Source: JBDIAG01 sp047974565 (lineage in GTDB: Bacteria; Actinomycetota; Actinomycetes; Actinomycetales; CAWJMD01). Taken from it: a DNA stretch of 64,000 bases. This document shows positions 8,392-17,500 of the stretch, piece after piece. The DNA is taken from assembly GCA_047974565.1 (NCBI GenBank), contig JBKECN010000046.1, forward strand, positions 10,179 to 74,178, given 5' to 3'. Below the pieces are notes generated by a model. It ran no database searches, was not told the origin of the DNA, and saw only the letters and a program-made list of their open reading frames with translations. Made by a program: the position numbers and the translations under genes. Every line of letters starts with the position of its first letter. The stretch's first letter is position 1.

Positions 8392-9576
8392 TCAGGAGAG
8401 CAGCGCGTCGACGAAATCGGCCGGCTCGAAGGGCGCCAGGTCGTCCGCGCCCTCACCCAGCCCGACGCGCTTGACCGGCACGCCGAGCTCTCGCTGCACC
8501 GCCACCACGATGCCTCCCTTGGCGGTGCCGTCGAGCTTGGTGAGCACGATGCCGGTGATGTTGACGACCTCGGCGAAGACCTGGGCCTGGCGCATGCCGT
8601 TCTGGCCGGTCGTGGCGTCCAGGACGAGGAGCACCTCGTCGATGCTGTCCCCGCCCATCGCCTTCTCCGCCACCCGCTTGACCTTGCCGAGTTCGTCCAT
8701 CAGGCCGGCCTTGTTCTGCAGGCGGCCGGCGGTGTCGATGACGACCACGTCGGCTTCGGTCTCGATCCCCGTGGCCACCGCGTCGAAGGCCACCGAGGCA
8801 GGGTCGGCGCCGTCCTTGTCCGAGCGCACCGTCGGCACCCCAACCCGGTCGCCCCAAGTGGTGAGCTGCTGGGCGGCCGCAGCGCGGAAGGTGTCGGCGG
8901 CACCGAGCACCACGTCCTTGTCCTGAGCCACCAGAACCCGCGCGAGTTTGCCGACCGTCGTGGTCTTGCCGGTGCCGTTGACCCCCACCACGAGGACGAC
9001 CGCCGGACGCAGGCCCGAGCGGGCGACGTTGAGCTCTCGGTTCATCGTGGGGTCCACCACCGCGATGAGTTCCTCACGCAGCATCGCCTTGACGTGCTCC
9101 GGATCGCGCGTGCCATCGATGGCCACCCGGGTGCGCAACCGCTCCACGAGTTCGCCGGACGGCCCGACTCCAAGGTCTGCCAGCAGCAGGGTGTCCTCGA
9201 TCTCCTCCCAGGTCTCCTCATCGATCCGGTCGCGAGTGAGCAGGGCGAGCAAACCTTTGCCGAGGGCGTTGTTGGAGCGGGCCAGCCGCGCCCGCAGACG
9301 CTGCAGTCGCCCACGGACCGGGTCCGGGCGCTCGATGGTGGGCACCGAGACGTCCGGGGCGGGGCCTTGCGGCGGGGCACGGTCGGGTTCGGGCAGGCGG
9401 ACGGGCGTGCCGGTGTCCGTGTCGGTTCCGCCGCCGCCACCTACTGTCGGGGAGGTGGGCCGGGCGGGAACCTCGGGTGCCCCGCGGCTGGGACGCCGGA
9501 CGAGTGCGACCACGGCGAGACCGACGATGACGATGACGCCGATGAGGATGGCGACAATGAGCTCAACTGACTCCAC
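8392..9576 (-). CDS. ftsY: Signal recognition particle receptor FtsY
   Basis: A 394-residue SRP receptor GTPase that docks ribosome-SRP complexes at the membrane for co-translational insertion. An N-terminal membrane helix (VELIVAILIGVIVIVGLAVVAL), an acidic/Pro-rich linker, the N domain and the NG GTPase core are visible: G1 GVNGTGKTTT, DTFRAAAAQQL, G3 DTAGR, G4 TKLDGTAKGG and the closing GxGEGxDDLxPF motif. GTG at 9576 (VESVELIVAIL) is chosen over longer upstream readings, which are low-complexity. smc, its usual upstream neighbour in actinobacteria, is on the same strand but about 41 kb away (50629-54189). Convergent with the second lectin gene. Confidence 0.96.
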   Translation of the reverse strand: MESVELIVAILIGVIVIVGLAVVALVRRPSRGAPEVPARPTSPTVGGGGGTDTDTGTPVRLPEPDRAPPQGPAPDVSVPTIERPDPVRGRLQRLRARLARSNNALGKGLLALLTRDRIDEETWEEIEDTLLLADLGVGPSGELVERLRTRVAIDGTRDPEHVKAMLREELIAVVDPTMNRELNVARSGLRPAVVLVVGVNGTGKTTTVGKLARVLVAQDKDVVLGAADTFRAAAAQQLTTWGDRVGVPTVRSDKDGADPASVAFDAVATGIETEADVVVIDTAGRLQNKAGLMDELGKVKRVAEKAMGGDSIDEVLLVLDATTGQNGMRQAQVFAEVVNITGIVLTKLDGTAKGGIVVAVQRELGVPVKRVGLGEGADDLAPFEPADFVDALLS

Positions 9577-9719
9577 GGTGCCCCATCCTCGCATCGATAG
9601 CAGGGCCCGGACGACCCGACGGGTCGGGTCAGTGCGGTGGCTGCGGCACTGGTGGGGCGCGTCAGGCGACGCGGTGTCAGCCGGTCGGCGGCTCCGGTCA
9701 GCGGCGCCGCGCAGAGCGG

Positions 9720-9755
9720 CCGGGTGGGCCGGGTGGGCCGGGCGGGCCGGGCGGA
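9720..9755. repeat. 9-bp tandem repeat (CCGGGTGGG), 4 copies
   Basis: Four copies of CCGGGTGGG or CCGGGCGGG in tandem, within the 674-base gap between ftsY and the DUF805 gene. Frames through it give Gly/Trp/Ala strings and are not credible proteins. Confidence 0.7.
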
Positions 9756-9762
9756 CCGTCAG

Positions 9763-9886
9763 CAGCACTGGTGGGGCGAGCCGCGCGCCTGACCCAGCGG
9801 GGTCAGCGGCCCCGGTCAACTGCGGCAGCACTGGCGGGGCAAGCCGCACCCCCGACCCAGCGGGATCAGCGGCCCTGGTCGCGAAC
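9763..9886. repeat. 62-bp direct repeat, 2 copies plus a partial
   Basis: GCAGCACTGG starts at 9763 and again at 9825. Each unit continues through a CCGACCCAGCGGG(G/A)TCAGCGGCC stretch at about 88% identity. A shorter relative, GCGGCACTGGTGGGGCG, lies near 9645. The rest of 9887-10250 holds no recognisable gene. Confidence 0.6.
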
Positions 9887-10250
9887 CGCGCAGAGCAAGC
9901 CACGCGGCCGAGCGGGAGTCAGTCGAGCGGAGTCAGCAGCACCAGACGCAGCTCACGCGCAACCCCGGACCAGCGGGTCGCCGCCTGCCGATCGGCAGGG
10001 CCCGGAAGGCAGGACTCGGCACCCGAACAGCGCAGAAGCGCTACGCAGAGCCACCGCCGCGGAGGCTGGTGTGCCGCGCATCACCCCCTGCGGATCGCAA
10101 CGGGGGCCAGTCCGGCACTCCCCGCTGGCTAGGCTGCCGCCGAGTGGGTCACGATCCCGGCGATCTCAGGACGTCCCGGACGAGTCTGACCCACGATAGA
10201 AGTCTGATCCGCTGCTGGATCACAGTCCCCATTCGAGGAGCACACTGAGC

Positions 10251-10838
10251 ATGGAATGGTTCAAAATCTGCGTCACCAAGAAGTACGCAGACTTCAACGG
10301 TCGCGCCCGGCGAGCCGAGTTCTGGTGGTTCACGCTGTTCGCGGTGCTGCCCTTCCTCGTGCTTTACGTGCTGGCCCTCATCATCGCCGGAGCCTCCGCT
10401 GCCACCGTCAACCCCGACGGCTCGTTGAGCGGTGGCGGGATCACGGGCAGCCTGTTCGCGATGGCCCTGGTCGGCGTGGCCGTGCTGTACAACCTGGCGA
10501 TCCTGGTGCCGACCCTGGCCGTCACCGTGCGCCGCCTGCACGACACGAACAAGAGCGGCTGGTGGTTCCTCATCAGCTTCATCCCCTTCGGCAGCCTCGT
10601 GCTGCTGGTCTTCGAGGTGATGGAGGGCACGCGCGGCCCGAACATGTACGGCCCCGACCCCAAGGGTGGTTTCGGCCAGCCCGGTATCGCCGGTGGGTAC
10701 GGCCAGCCGCAGCAGCAGTTCGGCCAGCCTCAGCAGTTTGGTCAGCCCCAGCAGTTTGGCCAGCCTCAGCAGTTTGGTCAGCCCCAGCAGTTTGGTCAGC
10801 AGCCGGGACAGTTCGGCCAGCCGCCCCAGCAGGGCTGA
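10251..10838 (+). CDS. DUF805 membrane protein with Gln-rich repeat tail
   Basis: A 195-residue inner-membrane protein. The N-terminal KKYADFNGRARRAEFWWF and the later VRRLHDTNKSGWWFL are diagnostic of DUF805, a small family of unknown function with three or four membrane helices. After GPNMYGPDPKGG the protein continues in a hydrophilic tail of near-perfect FGQPQQ hexapeptides, encoded by 18-bp direct repeats (about 10720-10800), ending in GQPPQQG. Such Gln/Pro/Gly tails occur on DUF805 proteins in actinobacteria and are likely disordered. GAGGAGCACAC precedes the ATG. The gene is single and ends in a strong terminator. Confidence 0.92.
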   Translation: MEWFKICVTKKYADFNGRARRAEFWWFTLFAVLPFLVLYVLALIIAGASAATVNPDGSLSGGGITGSLFAMALVGVAVLYNLAILVPTLAVTVRRLHDTNKSGWWFLISFIPFGSLVLLVFEVMEGTRGPNMYGPDPKGGFGQPGIAGGYGQPQQQFGQPQQFGQPQQFGQPQQFGQPQQFGQQPGQFGQPPQQG

Positions 10839-10910
10839 CGACCAGTAGCGACTCGACAGCGCCGAGGTGAAAGCGACCTCAGTGCGCCACAGCGTCGTGG
10901 CTCCAAAGGC

Positions 10911-10950
10911 GGTGGGCCTCTCCCAACGGGAGGGGCCCACCGTCCTTTTT
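10911..10950 (+). terminator. Rho-independent terminator after DUF805 gene
   Basis: A 14-bp stem GGTGGGCCTCTCCC / GGGAGGGGCCCACC (10911-10924 with 10928-10941; one G-U pair) around an AAC loop, followed by a TCCTTTTT tract. This is the most canonical intrinsic terminator in the window. Confidence 0.92.
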
Positions 10951-11163
10951 GGTTTCAAGCCCCCGAAGTTGGCTTCGAGTCCCCGGAGCCGACCGGCCCA
11001 GCAGGATGCCTGCACAGGTGGCACCCCTGGCGAGTGCAGCCGGCTACCGACTCAGCACGATGAGCGACTTTGAGATCGAGTCAGCTCCGGTCGCCGACAT
11101 GAACGTGCCAGGACACCGACACTGGCTGGTCGGGTCCCCTGCGCCCCCCGCCAGCCACGCACT

Positions 11164-11530
11164 CCAGTGAACACTTCTGCGACCCACGGACACATTTGCG
11201 TTCACCGAAACCGCCACACGCGACCACGTCCCCGACGACAACCCCAACACCCATTCCAGTGAACACTTCTGGGTCTCACAGACACATTTGCGTCCACCGA
11301 AACCGCGACACGCGACCACGCCCTCAGCGACGGCCGCAACACCCATTCCAATGAACACTTCTGCGTCCCACAGACACATTTGCGTTCACCGAAACCGCCA
11401 CACGCGACCACACGCCGAAGACAACCCCAACACCCATTCCAGTGAACACTTCTGGGTCCCACAGACACATTTGCGTTCAACAGGACCGCGCCCGCCCGCC
11501 GCTCAACACGCAGCGCTTTCTTAAGTACCG
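11164..11530. repeat. 92-bp non-coding tandem repeat, 4 copies
   Basis: Copies begin with CCAGTGAACACTTCTG (the third has CCAATG) at 11164, 11256, 11348 and 11439, so the period is 91-92 bp. Each carries a conserved ACACATTTGCGT box about 30 bases in, then CACGCGACCAC and CAACACCCATT. The fourth copy diverges after its first 45 bases. Because 92 is not a multiple of 3, the reading frames change between copies, so the repeats are not protein-coding. A degenerate fifth copy is listed separately. Between 10951 and 11163 nothing is recognised. Confidence 0.88.
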
Positions 11531-11763
11531 GATGGCACGGGCTCAGGCACGGGGCAGAACGAGCAGAGGGGTTGAAAGCGGTCGTTGGGGCACCCGCCGG
11601 CCGGCTCCGTGGTCAGAAGGCCACCGTCCGAGTCGCACTGCCACCCCGGGGGCCGGCGGAAGCTCACGCCCGTGCCGGGAGAGCACCGGTCTGGCTACCG
11701 ATGAGACCGAGTCCGGCGTCTCCGCCCGCTACTTGACCACACAGGCCGCGGTCAGAAACCGCT

Positions 11764-11815
11764 CCAGTGCACACTTTTACGTCTGACAGGCACATTTGTG
11801 TTCAACGGGACCGCG
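11764..11815. repeat. Isolated fifth copy of the 92-bp repeat (first half)
   Basis: CCAGTGCACACTTTTACGTC, followed by GACAGGCACATTTGTGTTCAAC, matches the first half of the 11164-11530 repeat. It extends, like copy four, into GGGACCGCGCCCGC. The 11531-11763 interval between them, and 11816-12230 after it, show no gene I can support. Confidence 0.7.
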
Positions 11816-12230
11816 CCCGCGCGACACCATGCGGCGCCTTTCGCCCGTACCTACCCATGCCGCAAACCCCAGTCCCGACCCACCCGATCCAGGACGGCAC
11901 TTTCGCCGGCGCGTGGCACGAGCGGGACCTCCTGCAACGACCGGTCGAGGCAGGATCGAAAGCGTGGATCAAGCGCACCGCCCATGCCATATCCCTGCTG
12001 CTCGGTACGCGATCACCCGGTGGGTGGAGTGACCCGGACCGGGTCGCGCAGCAGACCGACCGGTTCCAGGCAGGCATCCGGACAGATGGCAACTCAGGTT
12101 GGTGGAGCTGAGCACAGCGGTGGACCCCTCGACGCGTTGACCCGAGCCCAGGGCAGACCATGGCGGGTCGCCGGCTGGAGTCGCTGACGCGAAGAACACG
12201 AAGGTCCGGCCGGCGGTTACCGGTCAGCTG

Positions 12231-12447
12231 GGTCACCCGGTGACCAGGATCAGCAGCCGTGGCAGGGGCACCAACCGAAGTCGACTAACCCGAAGGCCAC
12301 GAAAGCCCGAGCGCCGGTTGCCGGGTCGACTGGGTCACCCGGTGAGCAGGATCAGCAGCCGTGGCAGGGGCACCAACCGGAGTCGGCTAACCCGAAGGCC
12401 ACGAAAGACGGAGCGCCGGTTACCCGGTGGACTTGGCCACCCGGTGC
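12231..12447. repeat. 102-bp tandem repeat, 2 copies plus a partial
   Basis: Units starting GGTCACCCGGTGA at 12231 and 12333, with a third start at about 12435, share GATCAGCAGCCGTGGCAGGG and the following AACCCGAAGGCCACGAAAG. The period is 102 bp. A plus-strand frame stays open through it because 102 is divisible by three, but the product is an Arg-rich string with no protein character. Confidence 0.8.
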
Positions 12448-12451
12448 GGGA

Positions 12452-12805
12452 TCAGCGGGCGTGGCGGGGTCCCGCCTGCGGAAGGGTCCAGCCGATCGGG
12501 GTGCGGAGCCGGTTGCGCTTGGTGGGCATCTCGGGCCCGAACGTCACCGCGCCGTTGTCGCCGCCGATCCGGGCCAGTGCAGCGGCCCGCCTACGCGCGG
12601 CGTCCACCGAATCCATGCCGCCCTGGCTCAACACCGTCTTGCCGCTGCGCAACTGGGGTAGCGCGACAGAGACCATCACCAGCAGGGACAGTGCGAGGGT
12701 GAGGATCATGGCGGTGAGCACAACTGACACGCGTCCTACCATGGCCCACGACTGGGCGTTAGCGCCAGTTCGCCCGGCGCGGCGCGCCGACCGCGTTACT
12801 GGCAT
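12452..12805 (-). CDS. Hypothetical single-pass membrane protein
   Basis: A 117-residue frame with one strong hydrophobic segment (VVLTAMILTLALSLLVMVSVALPQL), a basic N-terminus (positive-inside, so probably N-in) and a short exported C-terminal part (TVLSQGGMDSVDAARRRAAALARIGG). No family is recognised. The ATG at 12805 is a guess; the one at 12742, just before the membrane segment, is equally possible, and neither has a clear ribosome binding site. It is isolated between a repeat array and the divergent lipase operon. Confidence 0.4.
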   Translation of the reverse strand: MPVTRSARRAGRTGANAQSWAMVGRVSVVLTAMILTLALSLLVMVSVALPQLRSGKTVLSQGGMDSVDAARRRAAALARIGGDNGAVTFGPEMPTKRNRLRTPIGWTLPQAGPRHAR

Positions 12806-13091
12806 CACACCGCGCCCCGCCCACACCCGACGGATCATCAGCCCGTCGAGAGGCCTGGGTCCCAGTCGCGGGCGGAGCCGAGTGCGTCCCGCCGTTGCCT
12901 ACTGAACCGGCCCAGCCGGGTCTCACGCGCGGGCGGAGCCAGGCTGCGCACTCGATCCACTCTCCCAGCGGACGCGAGTCCAGCCTCCGAGCAACCGGCG
13001 ACAACCAGTGGATCGCCCATGCCGGATACGGCATACTCAACCCACGCATAGCGCCGGATCGAGCCGTCGCGACCGCAGGGGGTGGAATCGC

Positions 13092-14582
13092 ATGGACGCA
13101 CCATCAGCACTTGTCGTGTTCCTGCCGGGGATCGGGGGCTCCCAACTGGCCGATCCCAGGACCGGGAGTCTCATCTGGTCGGCACGGCCTCGAGATCTGA
13201 GCCTGCTGAAGCACCCGGATCGGTTGAATATCAATGAGTTTCCCCAGTTGAACCCGGTCGGGCTGATCCCCACCCGCAAGGCCTTCGGCATCTGGACCGC
13301 TATCCACGGCTATGACGGCGCGCTACGAGACCTGAGCAGGGATCTCGTTCTACGACTCGACGACGGCAACCCCGAGACCGAGGACCTGGACGCCACCCTC
13401 GTCGCCATCGGCTACGACTTCCGACAGAGCATCACGGCGTCCGCCGAGTACGTCGGCGACCAGATCGCCAAGCGAGTCACGCACCTCTGGCCCGCTGAGC
13501 ACGATCAGCGCCGACGAGTGGTCGTCGTGGCGCATTCGATGGGTGGGCTGGTGGCCCGCGCCTGGGCGTCGCAGTTCGACGAGCACGACACCTGCCGGGG
13601 GATCATCACCCTGGGCAGCCCGCACCGGGGCGCCCCCAAGGCACTGGACGTGTGGTGCAACGGGGTGCGGCTGCCGGTGATCGGCGCCCACGTCCCCCGG
13701 CCGTTCATCACCAAACCGCTTGGGGTGCTGCGGGACTGGCCGGGCTTTGCCGATCTGCTCCCCCGCTACCGGATGATCGAGGACATCCGCGAAACCAGCA
13801 CCACCCGAAACCTGTACCCCAGCGACGACCTCACCGCTTCCGTCGCCGCACACCATCGACTGGCAGGGCTCACCAAGGCGGCGCAGGAGGCCGCGAACCG
13901 CCACGACGACATCACCGCCGGCTGGAAGAACCTGGCCAGCCAGCCCGCCCTCACGGTGCGGATGGGCTTCGGCCAGAAGACCCTGCGCTCGGCCACCTGG
14001 GACGGCACGACGATGCGAGTGAGCCACGGCAAGCCAGCCATCTTTCCCGATGGTGACGGCTGGACCGCAGCGCTGGGCGACGGCACCGTTCCCGCGTTCT
14101 CGACGATCCCGGTGGACGTGGGCAACCTGGCCCCGTACGACTGCGATGTCGACTTCACGCATAGCCGCCTCGCGGCATTGCCGGTCGCCGAATTGGTGAG
14201 GAAGCACCTCCAGTTCGGTCGTCTCGATGACCCGGTCTATCGCGGCGGCGACGGGACCGACCTCACCCTCGACCTCGACTCCCCCGAGGTGGCCCTCGCC
14301 GGCACCTCCGTGCAGGTGCGGGCCAGGGTCCAGACCCTCAGTGCCGGGCCTTACGAATCGTCCGACCCCGGGCCGGCGTCCCTGCGCTGGGCACGGATCG
14401 ACGACGACCGCGGCACCCCAGAGCGGGCCACTGCGGTGGCTATGAAGCTGGAGGACGGCCACTGGGTGTCCAGCCTCCCCGGTCTCCCGCCCGGCCTGTA
14501 CGAGGTCACCTGCGAGTCGGAGACCCTCGAACTCGACACGACGCGGACCGTCGAGGTGGTGGACGACGATGACCTCGACTGA
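13092..14582 (+). CDS. LCAT-like alpha/beta-hydrolase (lipase) with C-terminal Ig-like domain
   Basis: A 496-residue protein related to lecithin:cholesterol acyltransferase-type lipases. The opening LVVFLPGIGGSQL is the LCAT-family oxyanion/entry motif. The nucleophile elbow is AHSMGG (Ser149), the acid is Asp330 in GDGTVP, and the base is His357 in DFTHSRLA, so the full catalytic triad is present. Residues about 390-496 look like a beta-rich Ig-type domain. No signal peptide is seen, so it probably acts in the cytosol, which is unusual for a secreted-lipase family. The ATG at 13092 is chosen over an upstream ATG at 13008. Its end overlaps the next gene by 14 bases, so the two are translationally coupled. 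A membrane-lipid-cleaving effector controlled by the downstream STAND protein is the inferred role. Confidence 0.88.
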   Translation: MDAPSALVVFLPGIGGSQLADPRTGSLIWSARPRDLSLLKHPDRLNINEFPQLNPVGLIPTRKAFGIWTAIHGYDGALRDLSRDLVLRLDDGNPETEDLDATLVAIGYDFRQSITASAEYVGDQIAKRVTHLWPAEHDQRRRVVVVAHSMGGLVARAWASQFDEHDTCRGIITLGSPHRGAPKALDVWCNGVRLPVIGAHVPRPFITKPLGVLRDWPGFADLLPRYRMIEDIRETSTTRNLYPSDDLTASVAAHHRLAGLTKAAQEAANRHDDITAGWKNLASQPALTVRMGFGQKTLRSATWDGTTMRVSHGKPAIFPDGDGWTAALGDGTVPAFSTIPVDVGNLAPYDCDVDFTHSRLAALPVAELVRKHLQFGRLDDPVYRGGDGTDLTLDLDSPEVALAGTSVQVRARVQTLSAGPYESSDPGPASLRWARIDDDRGTPERATAVAMKLEDGHWVSSLPGLPPGLYEVTCESETLELDTTRTVEVVDDDDLD

Positions 14583-17500
14583 CCTGACGAGTCCGGTCCA
14601 CGAAGCCGGTGACTGGCCGGTCTGGTCACCGAGCCGCCCCGAAGACCTGGCTCGATACGTGCACCCCGAACAGGTCCGATCCCACGCTGGGCAAGTGCCT
14701 GAAGCAAGCGGGCAGGGCCCGCGCCATCGGCTGGAGCAGGTCTGGGCCGGGCTCAAGGCCCGTGGCATCGGCTACGCGCACGAGCGGCTGGGCAGCAGCG
14801 CCGCCGGACAGGTGATCAGGCCGCCCGGTGAGGTGCTCGCGACGGCCCGCAACGGCACCTGCCTGGACCTCGCGCTCGTCCTGGCCGGGGCCTGCGAACT
14901 GGCAGGCCTCCCCTGGACCGTCATCCTGCTCGACAGCGCCCAGCACGGAGCGCCCGGTCACGCGTTGGTGGGGGTGCTGCTCGGTCGCGACGGCTGGCCG
15001 GACGGCTGGGGAGACCCGGTGCTCGATGCGCTCCCCGAAACCTGGGCCGACGATGTGCGCCCCGGTGGGGGCGGGTCGCAGCCGGTTCTGGTGGTCGATC
15101 CCAACGGCCTGGCCACGCGGGCGCCCCGACCCGAACCTGGCGTGGACACCGACCTGGCCACGGCTGCAGCGCACGGCTACGAATACCTGCGCCAGACGGA
15201 CGAACGCTGGACCTGGCGGGCTAGCGTGACGGCCTCGCTGGCACAGCCTTTCACCCCGCCCGGGGTGCCCGCGAACCTGCCCCTACGAGAGATCTTCCTG
15301 CCCCACGAGAGCGCACCCTCGCCACTGAAGCAGCTGCGCGCCGAGTATCGGCTCACTCCGTTCCAGTTGCGGGACGAGTACGACCTGCTCGTGGACTTCT
15401 GCGAGGAGGTCCGCGCTGGGTCGGCGACCGGGATCGCGATCATCCACGGCGTGGGCGGTTGCGGCAAGACCCGGCTGGCGCTTGAGGTGGCCGAGCACCT
15501 GCGTCTGGAGGGCTGGTACGCGGGTCCCTTGCGCGAAACGACGCCGGAGCCAGCCGGTACGCCGGAGCAGAGTGCGGGGGATGGATCCGATGACGATCAG
15601 CCCACCCCAGCGATTGAGGTCCAGTACCTCGGCAGCGTGGGTGCACCCCTGTGCGTCGTGGTCGACTACGCGGACGGACGGTTACGCGAGACCATCGCGC
15701 TTCTCCATTCCCTCAAGCGGAGGCTCTGTTCGCCAGGATTCTCCCCGGCAGTCGTCATCCTCACGGCTCGGAGCATGGAGGGTGCCTGGTGGAGTGAGGT
15801 CGATGACGCACTGGAAAGCGACACGCATCCACATAGGCCCGAACTCACCCAGGGACTCGCGGCCACCCACAAACCGCTTGACGTCTTTCAGCAAACTCTG
15901 GTCGCTCTCGGCGCGGACAGAAGTGACCGTGTGCCAGCCGCCCCATCAGTGGGGCGGACATGGACCACACTTGACCTCGTGATGGAAGCCTCGCTGGCCG
16001 CTGAGCCGGGCGGAGAAGGACAACTTCCCACTGATAGGTCGGACCTCTACAACACACTTCTCCAACACGAGTACAAGTACTGGCGGAAGACGTACTGGGA
16101 ACTGACCGGTCATCGCCCAGAGAAGGGGATTCTCGAGAAGGGAGCCATGTGCCTGACATTGTTGTCACCGACTCGCGACAACACCATCGAGGCACTACGC
16201 CAGGTCCCGCCGCTGGAAAGGGCCGACCAGTGGCGCTACCACGTTGGTGAGGCTCTCGAAATGTGTCTTGGTTCCGGCGCTGGCGAAAGGCTGGCGCTAC
16301 GACCGGATCCCATCGGCGACCACTTTCTCCTCACCCAACTCAAGGCGGACCTCGAGGGTGCGGCGACCTCGCGTACCTTGACCCACACCCTGGCCGACGC
16401 CGATGAGGAGACCCTGCTGCGATGTGTCCTCACCCTCAATCGGGCCGGGCAGGACGACCCAGCCCTCGCCGCCCGCCTCATCGGCCAACTCGTCAGGGAC
16501 GGGATGCTGCCCGGGTTTGCCGGGGAGTCGTCCGATGGCCGGGACGAGACCGAAGGCACCACGGGCACAGTCTCGAAGCAGGCTGAGGCAAACCAACAAC
16601 GTCTCACGCCCCGTTGGGCGATCGCGGCCGCGGTCGCCGTTGCGCAGCGCGGGCCAGCAGAGGATGCGCTCATCACCCTGGTAGGGGACGCCGGCCTGAC
16701 ACATGAACAACTGCCGCTCGATGATCTGTCGACCATGGTGCCCGACCACGCCACGGGGCCGACCGAGTTGGGTCGAGTTGTCGACGAGGCGCGACTCATA
16801 CGCAGCAAGGAGGCAGATCCTGAGAAGCGGGCCTGGCTCTGGGCTCAGGTGAGCGAGCGCCGCCGTGCGGCCGGAGACCGGGCTGGGGCCCTGACCGCCA
16901 TCGACGAAGCCGTCACCCTGCGCCGCGCCCTCGCCCAGGCCAACCCCGCCGCCTTCACCCCCAACCTCGCACGGTCACTGCAGGTGCGTGCCACTCTCCA
17001 GGGTGGGGCAGAGGCTGTGTGCCGCTGGCGGGATTCGCTGGACGCCCTGCCATCGCTCACCCGTGCTTTCCTCCTGGCCCGTCTCTGCCAGTGGACGGCG
17101 GCAAGCGACGTGGAGGCTGATCGAGAGGGACTGCTCAGCGAGGCGGCTCAGGCTGTGGCCGGCTCGAGTGACGCGCCCAGACATTTCGTCGTCGACACCC
17201 GAATGCTGGTGAGAGGAGCCGCAACTGGACTTCCTGGCGAGCGCCTGCCCGCCTGGGTGAGTGCGTCCATCCCGGATGCCCACTACGAGGCGATCGTGAG
17301 CCTAATGAGCACGATCTCCGATCCCGAGGCGCTGGCAGATCTCCTCACCCAGCACGAGCAGACGCTGGCCGACCCGGTGTTCCCCAGCACAGCGGACATC
17401 GTCGAGTTCCTCCACGGCGGGGAGACCGACCGCGAACTCGACCCGGTGCGGGCCCTCATCCGGGAGGTGGCCGAGGACGGCCTCGCAGCGGTGGTCGCAC

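Noticed and set aside
8948..10132. 394-codon plus-strand open frame opposite ftsY
   Set aside because: It is antisense to a well-recognised GTPase gene and translates to Ser/Arg/Thr-rich sequence with no domain; a shadow of high-GC coding DNA.
11044..11480. Minus-strand frames giving repeated CETQKCSLEWVLG-like peptides
   Set aside because: They shift frame between copies because the repeat is about 92 bp; not conserved as protein.
12240..12905. 221-codon Arg-rich plus-strand frame
   Set aside because: It owes its length to the 102-bp repeat, and no ribosome site or domain is visible.
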